Source: Phytophthora sp. 'mugwort'
Lineage: Eukaryota > Oomycota > Peronosporomycetes > Peronosporales > Peronosporaceae
DNA length: 64,000 nt
Reading direction: 5' to 3'
Assembly (NCBI GenBank): GCA_033558025.1
Contig: JAUCEF010000009.1
Coordinates: forward strand, 2,170,001-2,234,000
Shown piece by piece: positions 23,469 to 33,587 of this stretch. The position numbers were made by a program, and so were the translations under genes. Under the pieces are notes generated by a model. It was not told the origin of the DNA, made no database searches, and saw nothing but the letters and a program-made list of their open reading frames with translations. How positions within the stretch are numbered: position 1 is the stretch's first letter; every line of letters starts with the position of its first letter.

Positions 23469-25454
23469 CTATAGGTCGGATTGAATCAGCGGCTTTAAGT
23501 ACTTCTCGTAACCCTCAGGGACCTGTGTCTTGTTCAACGGCTCGTCAGCAGCACGCTTGGCCAACGCTCGGTAGATATCGCCATCGTAACGACCAATAGT
23601 CGAGCCCAGTTCGAAGTCGCTAAAGTCCCAGGCATCCGTGAGCAGTACACAGTTCTTGCGAATGATAGGCAACAGACGCACAAGCTGCTCACGAACAAGG
23701 TCAACCTGCTGGGTGGAGAGGTAGTCGTGCTGGCGGAAGTCGCCAAGCGACTTGGTGATCAGCCACGCGCCCAAAAGCGAGCACAATTGAGCCACCGATC
23801 GCTGTTCAGGACCAGGAGGAATCGTCCCGACACCGATCGCCAGAGCTTCAAGCAGCATGAGTTCCGCGTGCGCGTTCGACACGCGCGACATCAGCACCAT
23901 GCACGCGTTCCCGTTGTTCTTGGTGGTCTTCATCTGAGCCGCTAGGGTGAGCAATATCCGTGTAGTGCGCACTTCGAACGCCTCCACCAGTAGATTTAGG
24001 TCGCTAAAGTCCTCAGACGTTTGCCCGGAGAAGCGCAACTTGGGGTCGGCATGAGTATTGATCTTGCCAAGGAACCGGGTAGCAGATTCACTCTCATCAA
24101 GCGTCTTGGCGCCAGCCAAGATCTTCAGCAAGTACCGGGCGTGTTGCTGCACTAGCACATCGAAGGTGCCTTCAAACGTGTTGGCGCCGACAATTTCATT
24201 GAAAAGGTGTGCCAGATTGCCAGATTGAGTGAAGCCGTGGCCTCCACACAAGCGACGGCACGACTCCACGCCGTCGCTGACCTTTTCAGCGAGCCAAGCC
24301 TTGAGTCCCGACGACACGGCGTGAAGTGCAGCCAGCTTGGCTCCAAAGCCTGCTTTGCCGCTCTTAACGATTTCCACGGCAGCATCATGTCTCGTCATCA
24401 TGTCTCGAGCGGCGAACTTGGCAGCGTACGAGATCGCAATGAACGGGAAGAGTTTATGCTGTTGGTTCTGGTAATCCAACACTTGGAACTCGCTCTTGTT
24501 GTCCGGTGTGCGCCCTTGAATCCTTGCTGCACTGAACCTCGTTGTAATCGCAGTCGCCTTGGCCATTGTTAGCGCAAAACTCTCGACCAAGTTTGCCCGG
24601 ACATGCACCATGGTCAAGTACACGAGTTTGTCACTCTTTGGCTTGATAAAAGTCCCATCTGGCAACACTTTGGCATATCGCATCATCATGTTCTCACGAG
24701 GAATACGAATCTTATGGAACGCGCAATAGCCATTATCAATGGCGTTGAAGCCGACCTTGGGGCCAATATCCCCCACCTCGATCCCCGGAAGTGGCTGATG
24801 GTCGTCCATCGACCGGAGTTGTACCAGGAATGCTTGGACACCCACGTCCTTCCCGTCCAGGAACAACCTCGCATGCACGATGGCATGGTTGGCTGTCTTA
24901 CCCAGTCCTCCAGGCCACCATTTGCGACTTGTCAGTGTGGGCGAGTCAATGATGAACTCTTGGGTGGCCCTGTCGTACATGGCGACGGTCTCGATGCCCT
25001 GCACATTGGAGCCGTGGCCCAGTTCTGTCTGGGCATAAGCTCCGAGGATCTTGTAGCTCTTGGCCAAGGGCAGCCACTTGGCGCGTTGCTTATCGTCTCC
25101 CTGGTTCTCTAGCGTCGGGACGAACATGGAACGATGCACATCAATGCACAAAGGTTCCCCCAATGCCGCATATGCAATAGTTTGTTCTCCCCTGTCTGTG
25201 ATGTTATTATCTTTGAGGAATTGCACAAAGTGCGCGACCTTCTTGAGGCCGAAATTGTAGCGCTCCATGTGGTTGCGGAACATCATGTCGCGGTCCGAGA
25301 GCACCGGGTGGCTCTCGACCAGGGCCACGAGCTGCTTGCGGCGGATGTTTGCGGACTTGCCATCGCGCAGGACATCGGTGAGGACGGACGGGTTGATGGC
25401 GCCGGTCGTGCGCTCCTTCTTAAGCAGCAGCGGGGCCAAATCCTTGAGCTCCAT
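23469..25454 (-). CDS. Acyl-CoA oxidase, copy 2
   Basis: Intronless, 661 residues, starting MELKDLAPLLLKKER. It has the same FAD-binding motifs as copy 1 (YAQTELGHGSN, KWWPGGLGKT), the CRRLCGGHGF loop and the catalytic Glu in NTFEGTFDVLVQQHARYLLK. It ends IQSDL, again without a standard PTS1. Bases 24604-25139 are identical to 19326-19861 of copy 1, while the sequence just outside diverges abruptly. A second near-identical tract with copy 3 covers the coding region for LLPIIRKNCVLLTDAWDFSD (about 23615-23702). The gene is therefore a mosaic. The peroxisomal beta-oxidation role is as for copy 1. Upstream is a FLYWCH/MULE element and downstream the Tc1 element. Confidence 0.93.
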   Translation of the reverse strand: MELKDLAPLLLKKERTTGAINPSVLTDVLRDGKSANIRRKQLVALVESHPVLSDRDMMFRNHMERYNFGLKKVAHFVQFLKDNNITDRGEQTIAYAALGEPLCIDVHRSMFVPTLENQGDDKQRAKWLPLAKSYKILGAYAQTELGHGSNVQGIETVAMYDRATQEFIIDSPTLTSRKWWPGGLGKTANHAIVHARLFLDGKDVGVQAFLVQLRSMDDHQPLPGIEVGDIGPKVGFNAIDNGYCAFHKIRIPRENMMMRYAKVLPDGTFIKPKSDKLVYLTMVHVRANLVESFALTMAKATAITTRFSAARIQGRTPDNKSEFQVLDYQNQQHKLFPFIAISYAAKFAARDMMTRHDAAVEIVKSGKAGFGAKLAALHAVSSGLKAWLAEKVSDGVESCRRLCGGHGFTQSGNLAHLFNEIVGANTFEGTFDVLVQQHARYLLKILAGAKTLDESESATRFLGKINTHADPKLRFSGQTSEDFSDLNLLVEAFEVRTTRILLTLAAQMKTTKNNGNACMVLMSRVSNAHAELMLLEALAIGVGTIPPGPEQRSVAQLCSLLGAWLITKSLGDFRQHDYLSTQQVDLVREQLVRLLPIIRKNCVLLTDAWDFSDFELGSTIGRYDGDIYRALAKRAADEPLNKTQVPEGYEKYLKPLIQSDL

Positions 25455-25846
25455 GACGGCAAGGCAGCTAGTTGGAATGTGAAGAGGTGTATGGTGCTGA
25501 AGTTAGTGAAGAAGTGAAGAATTGAAAAGGCTGATAATTGATAGCTAAGTGGGGTCTTATGGGGTGCTCAAAGTATAATGAGATAGCTGTGATATATGAT
25601 AAAATATCACACATTCTGAGAACTAATTGGGTAATGGTTGACGTCAACGGTTGCCACTTCAACATGGTAACAATAAAAAAAGGGGTTAGCAAACACTCAC
25701 GTTCCCTTTTGCTACCAATAAGGTGCCGACGAGACGAAGATATGAGACTTGTATTGACTTTTAATATTATTGTAGGTTGGCCATTGGCCAAATATGCCAA
25801 TCTCTTATCGATGTCGTGCCCCATGTACTGTATCTCTCTCGTTCTA
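25455..25846. other. Gap between ACOX copy 2 and the MULE-type ORF
   Basis: About 390 bases that must hold the copy 2 promoter and the 3' flank of the transposase gene. The possible left end of the MULE element, GTTGGCCATTGGCCAAATAT, lies at 25776. Nothing else was recognised. Confidence 0.4.
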
Positions 25847-27517
25847 CTAGTCAACCGCCTCCTCCCTCTGGTTCTCTTCATCGCTGTTACTCACGCCATC
25901 TTCGTCACCACCATCCGATTCGGTTCCGGAGTCACTCGACACCTCCACTTCACTGCACACCTCGACCGCGCTGGGAAGCGTCGTGGTCTCAGCAGCAAGA
26001 TCAGCAACATAGTGACGTGCCATTCTCTCGATTGTCGCCACAAAGCACTGGAGACCCAGGTCTGACGTTGTAAACGCTTCATCAAATCCTCTCTGGAACT
26101 GCTCGAGCGGGTTGGTAGTGCGCGCGATGATGCTATTGTTCAAGCCGTGCATATTCCATACAGCAGGCGGGAATTGCGAGATCCAGATGCGTCGGAAGTA
26201 GACCCAGAACGAGCGCCATTGATCCTGTGCGTAAGAAACTCCAGCCCCCGCACACTTGTCCTTAATCTGCTTCTTCACCCATGCAATTCCTGCAGTGGCA
26301 ACGCGTTCTGGCGGGATCGACAACAACATGTCTAGTACACCTTTCTCCATCGCAATGTTAATGACTTCTTTCGCCATCTCGAGGCTCTCCATCCTCGCCC
26401 GACAAGCCTTTTTAAAGAGATAAACGCTGCCTTTCACGACTGCGTTCGGGAACTGCGCTTGCAGTGCAGCGATCAAATCGATATCAAAGTCGCACACGAC
26501 CTCGTTCGGTCTCAGCTTTTGCCGTGTCGTTTGGTTGATAAAGTAGAGCGCGTTGCGGTAACTTGCTAACGTCTGCGTTGTGCACAGAACGTAGAACACT
26601 GGGACGTAGAACCCGGACGTTGTGTCGTGCACGACCAGAGTCACGCACTTCTCGAATCCAGGAGGCAGACGGTGAGACGAAGTATCCACGTAGATAGTAG
26701 ACCCGGGGTTAAGCAGCTCGATTAAATCGGGGTGGGCCCACCCAATTGTCCGGTTCAGAGTGTCGTTCGGACCATACCCACTCATACAATTGAACTGAAG
26801 GAACTGCACCATCGTGTTACGTACGAGCGAAAGTGGAGGGCTCTCGATGCGTCCGAGTAGAATGGGGTCAACTTGGTTCGGTGTGGCACAAACCAAGTGA
26901 CGGACGGGCCGCGGCTGAAAACTACCTTGAGGTAAACCCGTGTTGGGGGCCAGGGTCACGGTTTGGTTGCTGGTCGGATCTGGCATTTCGGTCCCATCTC
27001 CTCGTTCACAGGTGTGGTCGATAAAATTCATAAACTTCTTGCTGTGTGTGATGAGATCGACCTTCCCTCTGCAGCCGGCAGACCGGTAGTAGCTGCATCG
27101 GTACGAAGTTTTGCGGCGCGACGTGCTGGCCCTCGTGTACTGGTAGCCTTCAAGGTAGATCGTCGTCACATACCGACTGTCTTGAACGGCGGCGGATTGA
27201 TCCAGAATCTTCCGAGTACCCATTGGCGATTAATGAAGAGCTCCTCTCATCGACTTTGATCGCAAGAACGTGTAACGACCACCACCAGACCAGAACGAGA
27301 TCCGACCGAACGATTGGTTAAAAAGGTGACCAGCAGAAGAGAAAGTTTGTCTACAAACTGCTTCTATTGACACAAGAGGGTAAACGCAGTGATGTATGGC
27401 GCCTACATGTAATCCACCAACGATTGCAGCTTTTTGTGCCTTTTGTGTCACCCTCCCGAAAGTAAAAATGAATTCTATACAGAAACTAGGCAAGTTTGGA
27501 TGTTGGCATAGGCCAAC
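25776..27517 (-). mobile_element. Candidate limits of the FLYWCH/MULE element
   Basis: A loosely inverted pair flanks the transposase: GTTGGCC at 25776 and its complement ending at 27517, with further partial matches (ATGCCAA) inside each. No 8-10 base target-site duplication is obvious, so these may not be the true ends. Confidence 0.3.
25847..27223 (-). CDS. FLYWCH zinc-finger + MULE-type transposase, intact ORF
   Basis: A single uninterrupted frame of 458 residues. Residues about 25-75 form a FLYWCH/WRKY-like finger (SYRCSYYRSAGCRGKVDLI and HTC), used for DNA binding in Mutator-like elements. A DDE transposase core follows: STIYVDTSSHRLPPGFEKC, VPVFYVLCTTQTLASYRNAL, and CDFDIDLIAALQAQFPNAVV before KGSVYLFKKACRARM, matching the MULE order D, D and GC/H region. 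The C-terminal 40 residues are Asp/Glu/Ser-rich. Unlike the neighbouring elements, it has no stop or frameshift, so it is either a recent insertion or a domesticated gene. Only weak candidate terminal repeats were found (25776 and 27517). Confidence 0.85.
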   Translation of the reverse strand: MGTRKILDQSAAVQDSRYVTTIYLEGYQYTRASTSRRKTSYRCSYYRSAGCRGKVDLITHSKKFMNFIDHTCERGDGTEMPDPTSNQTVTLAPNTGLPQGSFQPRPVRHLVCATPNQVDPILLGRIESPPLSLVRNTMVQFLQFNCMSGYGPNDTLNRTIGWAHPDLIELLNPGSTIYVDTSSHRLPPGFEKCVTLVVHDTTSGFYVPVFYVLCTTQTLASYRNALYFINQTTRQKLRPNEVVCDFDIDLIAALQAQFPNAVVKGSVYLFKKACRARMESLEMAKEVINIAMEKGVLDMLLSIPPERVATAGIAWVKKQIKDKCAGAGVSYAQDQWRSFWVYFRRIWISQFPPAVWNMHGLNNSIIARTTNPLEQFQRGFDEAFTTSDLGLQCFVATIERMARHYVADLAAETTTLPSAVEVCSEVEVSSDSGTESDGGDEDGVSNSDEENQREEAVD

Positions 27518-28398
27518 TCGTCGTCTTTATCGCGTTCAAGTACCACCGGACAACGCACGAAGAGATACCACCACCGAGCATCAGACGAATAGATGACCCC
27601 GTCATTGCTGAGAGACAGTAGTTACACAAAGCGTTAGAGTTTGGAAAAGGCGTAAAACTTCAAAAGTTACATACTTACCAGCATCCAATGAGGAAGTCAG
27701 ACATTGCAAAAGAATTTCGCCTCTACGTGCGGGTTTGAGCTTATAGCTTTCTGGCCCGATCCGCTTGAAAAAGGGCGATGTTATCCACCTTTCTTGTTGT
27801 CTTAATAACTCACTCGGGTTTTCTGAAAAGCGCGACGCGTAGCGCCTTTAAAACAACGTAAACCCTGGACTTAGCTTGTGTGTACCGGTTACGTTGCACT
27901 AAAATGTACAGACTTTCATCGACTTTGGTGGGTGCATCGTGAGGTAGCCACCTTCGGTAACAGTCCTTGAGCCTGAACATATTCGTGATCGAAGGACCCA
28001 ACGTAAAATGGTTTAACACTGTAGAGGCTCATTATGCGTGTATTTACCTTTTATTCCTAATTGCTCTACTCTAGACGGTGTGCTCAGTCTGAGGCAAATT
28101 AAAAGTGAGCACGCCTTCGCCCTGCGCCCGGGGCGGCATCGATTCCTTTGCCTTCTGTCGTCATCGTGCTATGTACCCACATCACACCATCAGTGGTCTG
28201 TTCTGAATGCCTTCTCGTACTTGATGATAATAGGTACATCAAACTTTAACCGCTCGGTTACCAGCAAATCCATGCAGGAACGGCTTATTTTTCGTTGTAT
28301 CTTACGACTTCTTTTTAATATAGATGTTTGTATGGTGATGCACTATCCACGCCAGGAGAGAACAAGATGAATGTATAAAATAGTAGAAGTTTATCAGA
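27518..28398. other. Non-coding stretch right of the MULE element
   Basis: About 900 bases with short ORFs (for example 27810-28019 minus, 69 residues) that have no recognisable family. It lies between two transposon bodies and is probably decayed repeat sequence. Confidence 0.4.
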
Positions 28399-28464
28399 TT
28401 TAAGTCGTAAGTCTTACGACGCTAACATCCGAAGCAATCTCAGAATCTGACACTTACGACTTAA
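28399..28464. repeat. 66-bp inverted-repeat unit bounded by TTAA
   Basis: TTAAGTCGTAAG at 28399-28410 is matched by its exact complement CTTACGACTTAA at 28453-28464; next to the left arm is a further copy, TCTTACGAC. TTAA is the piggyBac target, and this unit lies on the 3' side of the piggyBac-like pieces, so it could be a terminal or subterminal repeat. Confidence 0.45.
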
Positions 28465-28559
28465 AAAAAAACATGTGGCTAAACCAATCTTTGCCTTTAG
28501 TCAAAAGATATGCCCGATCGCAAGTAAGCCATACGTAAAGATAGCAAAAACGGCACATT

Positions 28560-31464
28560 GTCGATCTGTATTCAATCATTTTCTATAAAAGAATCAGTGT
28601 CTCGCTTGTTTTTTTCTCTTCGTCACCCTCGCTGTCCGCGTCATCACTTGCTTGGTCCTGCACCAGCTCACGGCGAGTCGGCTTGCGTTTCCCGATCTTT
28701 CCCGAGCGACGCAGCACGACACGCTTTCCTAGCGACACCGGGATGGCAGAGCCACTGCCAAAGTCCTCGTGCCATATCTGGTAGCACGTTTTTAGTATTC
28801 CCGAAGGCGCGCCGCCATACGTGCGGCGCGCCTTCGGGAAAAGAAAACACTTTGCATCAGGATGCGAGCAATCCTCGCAGTAATGAGTAGTCTGGTAGGA
28901 TTTCTTGCGATCACCTCACAGAAGCGCGCACACTTTGCAAGCGCGTTGCCTGCGCTTTTGAATACCGGACACAGTCACCCAGTCATCGAACTGGATGTGC
29001 TTGTGTTCGGTAAGACGGCGGCGCTTGTGGGACTTAATGCTTGCGTCAAAGAAGTCCTCCGCGGTTAGCTACAATAGCTGCTTAGGAAGCAGCGTGTACC
29101 ACTCCCCTCGATCCTTGGGCACCATCCGCTTGATCGCGGAGGTAGACTTGTGCGTAATGTAGGCGCTTACCCGCGCCAGATCCAGAAATCCATAAACAGT
29201 GATTTATAGTATTTCTGGAATCGCAAAGATGTCTGCACCGAATAAGCCTGGAGGTGGAGTTGATCGTGGACGTCAACTCCGCCCATCCAGCGCTGGTAGT
29301 CGGTGACTATCTTTGGGCACTGGAACAGATTGACGCCCACCCCCTTCAAATTTCGGCGAATAAAATCTTCGGCTATGGCAGGACCGGTAGGCAGGTAGTG
29401 CACCGGCTTCCGGTCCCACCAATGGCACGCCATCACTGTTGGTACGGCGACGGAGCGCGAGAAAGTAAACCATCCACGATCAATGCCCTGCGGCCGTGTC
29501 TGCCGCTTCTCCACAATCCGCTTGTCAAAACCAAGCCGGTTCGTCATGATAGTGCCAAGAACGTATATGCCCATAGAAAGAAGCTGTATGGCTAAGGCCA
29601 CCGAGGAATAGAAACGGTCAATGACCGCCAAGCGAAAACCCTGATGCTGATCGCCAAGAACAATTTTCATGTTCCTAACGACTGCAGCAGCACCAGTCTT
29701 GTTGTCAAATGCTTGTTCATTAGTGTCTTCTTGTTCTTTTTGCCTACATAAACTTCAAAACTGTAATATACGACACTGTCAAACACACTGCAAATACACA
29801 AGTCGCAATTACGACTTCAAAAAATGTACAAGAAGAACGTACCGGTGGCAGTATGCGGTGACTGAGTCACACACCATGAACATCTTTGTGCCATAACGAT
29901 ACGGTTATCTGGCATAAACATTCGCGTGGTGTTCCGCTTGGACGTAGAGGGTAGCACCCCTTCGTCGAATGAAAAGTGACTGGGTAGCGACCAGCCCGAA
30001 AGAAACTGTTTCTGCAATACGTCCATTACTGGACGCAACTTCCACAATTTGTCACGAATGCGAGGGGCCTCATTTTTTACGAATGCATGTCTCGCAGAAT
30101 AGAAGTACAGCGGTTGCGGGGCATGTACTTGCCAAAAGTACCTGCAGGTAATCCACCAAGAAATCACAGCCCAGTGTCGCGAAAATCTGCTCGTTGACGG
30201 GTTCAGCATACTAGTCACAAGCAATCCAATCACGTGCAGCAACTCTTGCACTTCATACTTGGGCTCTCCACGCAATCGCCTCTCGATCTGCTTAATCATC
30301 TCAGGTGTCGCTGTCTGCCGCTTTCTTTAACTAGCGCGCATACGCTTAGCTCTTGCATTAGTCATCTGCTTCTAGTCGTCTGCTTCTTGTATCTGTTGGT
30401 TTCCTTGGTAATGTGCTTCCGCAACGACTTAGGCAAAAAGTAAAAACACAACATAATCGGTGAGTCTGCCATCTCCTGCAATTCAGAAATTGGTACTGCT
30501 ACGTCGCGGCATAGGTTCGGATACTCGTTCGCTGTCGTCTCGAATTGGGACGACAAGGGCCCCCATGCAAAATTCCGAAGTGCGTCCTTGTCAATGTCTT
30601 CAGGAGTTAAGCTTCCACCCAAAGACTGGATGAAAGTGTCATCCATGTGGGCTACCTCTTCATCAACCAGAACATTCGCATCAGGAAACTCACGTTGCTC
30701 GATTGCATCATCGGCGGCGTTATCACTCTCCTCACTTCCACTAGAATTCACTGCTTCATAATCTTCAGAAAGATTGCCACTAGACAGCACATTCACGTCG
30801 TCAGCTAGCAAAACGATCGCGGCATCGTTGTCGCCACTTTCGACGCCATCATCGCTCTCTTCGAAAGACTCGTTGACACCACAGTCAGAGTCCACGTTGG
30901 ACTCCGCTCCAGATAGTAACAGCTGGAATGTACCAATAACATGTCCTTCTGATCTGTCTGGATCGGACTCTCGGTCGCTATTCGAGCCTAACCGATGTGT
31001 CAGCCTGTTAGCAGACAGGGCGACGGACGTATCGATTTGGGAAGCCGTCATCGGCCTATCCGGCGCGCTCTCAGCGTTTTTGCCTCAGCTGCACTGCTCG
31101 CCACGTCCTTCTCTTCATCCCTCTCATCCTGCTCTGTAGACAATCCATTCGTTATTGCATATTCAACCACATCATCTCCACCTGTCGTAACAAAACGTAT
31201 TGGTTCGAATCTATAATTTAGTAATGGGTAGATAATAATACACGAACCAATAAATGCTTGTCCTTCCGGGAAGATATAGCTCCACTCGTTTGACAGGCCT
31301 GAAGGCCGCCTGCTCTTCCACTCACTCGCCCTTAGCTGCCGCCAGAGGTGCTTAAAATCAATGTCACAAACGGCGAAGGCGACCGCCGACTCCTTGGTTT
31401 GGTCGCTGGACCGGATGCGTACAATCCAGCAAATTCGAAAGTGAGACTGGAACCACTCAATCAA
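28560..31464 (-). mobile_element. Decayed piggyBac-like transposase (DDE_Tnp_1_7)
   Basis: Read on the minus strand, a transposase is spread over at least five pieces separated by stops and frameshifts. The N-terminal piece (31464-31048) contains FKHLWRQLRASEWKSRRPSG and NEWSYIFPEG. An acidic Ser/Asp-rich linker follows (31051-30362). Then comes a catalytic piece (30299-29817) with the first Asp in FSFDEGVLPSTSKRN. The next piece (29670-29167) carries the second Asp in AVIDRFYSSVALAIQLLS and the third in GGVDVHDQLHLQAYS. The remnant ends in a Cys-rich finger (CKVC, HYCEDC) near 28860-28930 and IWHEDFGSGSAIP near 28750. All three catalytic Asp are visible, but the copy cannot make a full protein. 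The terminal TTAA pair could not be fixed: a G-run followed by TTAA at about 31660-31670 is a candidate upstream end. Confidence 0.85.
28798..28840. repeat. Perfect 18-bp palindromic arms with 7-base loop
   Basis: TTCCCGAAGGCGCGCCGC at 28798-28815 is exactly complementary to 28823-28840, separated by CATACGT. The GC-rich hairpin lies inside the C-terminal coding remnant of the piggyBac-like element. Confidence 0.9.
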
Positions 31465-33587
31465 ATCCTATCTTTCTTTTTTTCCCATCCGGTCGCAACC
31501 CATTGCTTTTACTCCATGTCCCCTTTTTTTACTTTTCCCAAAACCTCTCTCACTTATAAAATTTTATTCAAGATTTTGGCTTGATTAAACTAATGAAACC
31601 TTTTATCCGAGCCAACTCCTATACTAAGCGGGAAACTAAGCCGTAACTTACGACATGGGAACGGGGGGGTTAAAAATATTTATATCATTTACGTTTTCGC
31701 TTAGACATTCAGGTAATTCGTGTTGCCTCTCCGTTCAACACTCAACGAGCATCAGCGCGCGCTGCGCTCGAAATGACTAACACAGGCGAGTCCATGGCGC
31801 CACATGAACTCGATGACTACCATCAGCCCCTTTGAGACTCTGTCCCTGGTCCCAACCAGCTTCCGCTGCATGAAGTTCACCCGTTCCTATAAACTGAATC
31901 GATTCTCATAGAGCCGTCAGCCGTCAATACAATCGTTTCCCGCACAAGCGCGGCCACACGGAGCTGGTTCGAGTCGTGACCGATAGCATTCGACGCTACC
32001 GAGTAGTTGTCAATCCATGCGAGCAGTTCTGAATCGGCCTCACAATTCGCTAAAGAGCGGTATGGCAGCTCGACTAGCATATCGTCGATATTGCAACCCC
32101 GTCGCCACGCTCGACGCAGCATCTATTGACGAGCCACTTCCAATTCTGGTAGAGCTGCTCAAGGCGATCACTTTCGCAGAATCACCCCCCCCCCTTAATG
32201 GCGCTCGGATTGCAGTTGCCTAGCAAACCGGCGTTAGACGTAATGACCACGCCACCACCAACATCGGCCGCGCATGTGCCGCTGACCAACGCAATACCTT
32301 CTACTGTGTAGCGCCCGTCGTAGCCACACCACCAACAACAAAACACCGACAGCAATACCCTAAGACACGCTCAGAGACCCACTGCCAACGCTTACCAAGC
32401 CACCATCACGCTGCTTACACGGCCGCCCCTACCCCTTCATGGGGCTGCACGGTCATAGAAGCCCACATTCAATTCGGCGGCAAGTCATTCTGGATTTCCG
32501 TCCGCGGCGCCTGCGCTGAACAAACTAGCATTGCTGTTAGCCACCCAATCGTTCCGATGCGCCTGGGTATGGCTATACGTAACCGTTCAAGCTTGAACCA
32601 GACACAGCTGCACTGGGCACCAAAATTCGGCCGCTGTCCGCTGACGAATCACTGCTGCTTTGAACATCAACGCCACCAACCACAGACACAAATCCGGTCA
32701 TGTTGTCGCTCGAGTCGGCAGTGCCCACCACTACGTCGGCAGAAACGTCCCCCCCCCCCCGCCCCCGGACACCGAACTGCCCTGCACAATGCCGGCGCTA
32801 TCGGCAACATACGTCACCTTGGTTGTCGCCAACAGATCTCATCATCTTCTTTTCGCAATTCCTGACTCCAGTGTTTATTTGGAGAGCAGGGCTTCCCATC
32901 GACCGAGTCGCCCGTTGACCGCACCAACCATCCGAGCAATGAATGCCGATTTTTTTAGCACTGCAATCGCTCTCGAAACAAGCAATGAGTAGCAGACGTC
33001 CAAGATTCAAAGAAATGCAAGAACCTCTTTGTTGACGGCCCCGATCGCAGCTCTCTCCTGGCGACTATCGGCACTGGTCGTAGAAGTACCGCCCCCTCCG
33101 TGCAGTGGTCGTCAAGATCGCTCACAACCTCTTCCCCCGCGGTCCATCGCTGAAATGTTGTCCGCTGGATGAAAGAGATCAAGGTGACTAATGGAAACGA
33201 TGGCGTGTTTGCTAAATCTGCTGACAAATTTGCTGTATTTTCAGCTCTGCTACGAGAGCTGCCAAGCTAGTCAAAGCATCAGCCTGGTGGAAGAAACGAT
33301 AACGTATGTTGAAGGGTAAGCGTTTGGCATATCGGGGTGACGAAAGACGACGTAGTCATTAAGGGGTGCGGGAGACCCAGAAGCGCTTGGGTAGAGTGGC
33401 TACATTCCTCGGTTCTGGACGAGTTTGACCGACATCGAAAATTAGGATGATGTTTAAGCCGCCACAGTTGCTACGACCGACAAAATAAATGAGACAGCTC
33501 CGATCCCTGCAATCCCAGAGCCATTGACTCAAAAGGAGCGCTCCCTCATCATCGAGAAGGTCACGCCGCGGTGGATTCAACATTTCA
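31465..33587. other. Decayed sequence between piggyBac-like and Ty3 elements, with C homopolymers
   Basis: No intact gene. Frames in the plus direction are rich in Pro, Ser and Thr and interrupted by many stops, possibly the decayed gag/protease part of the downstream Ty3 element. Runs of C occur at about 32186-32197 and 32749-32765. A G-run followed by TTAA is at about 31660-31670. I could not identify a long terminal repeat. Confidence 0.35.
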
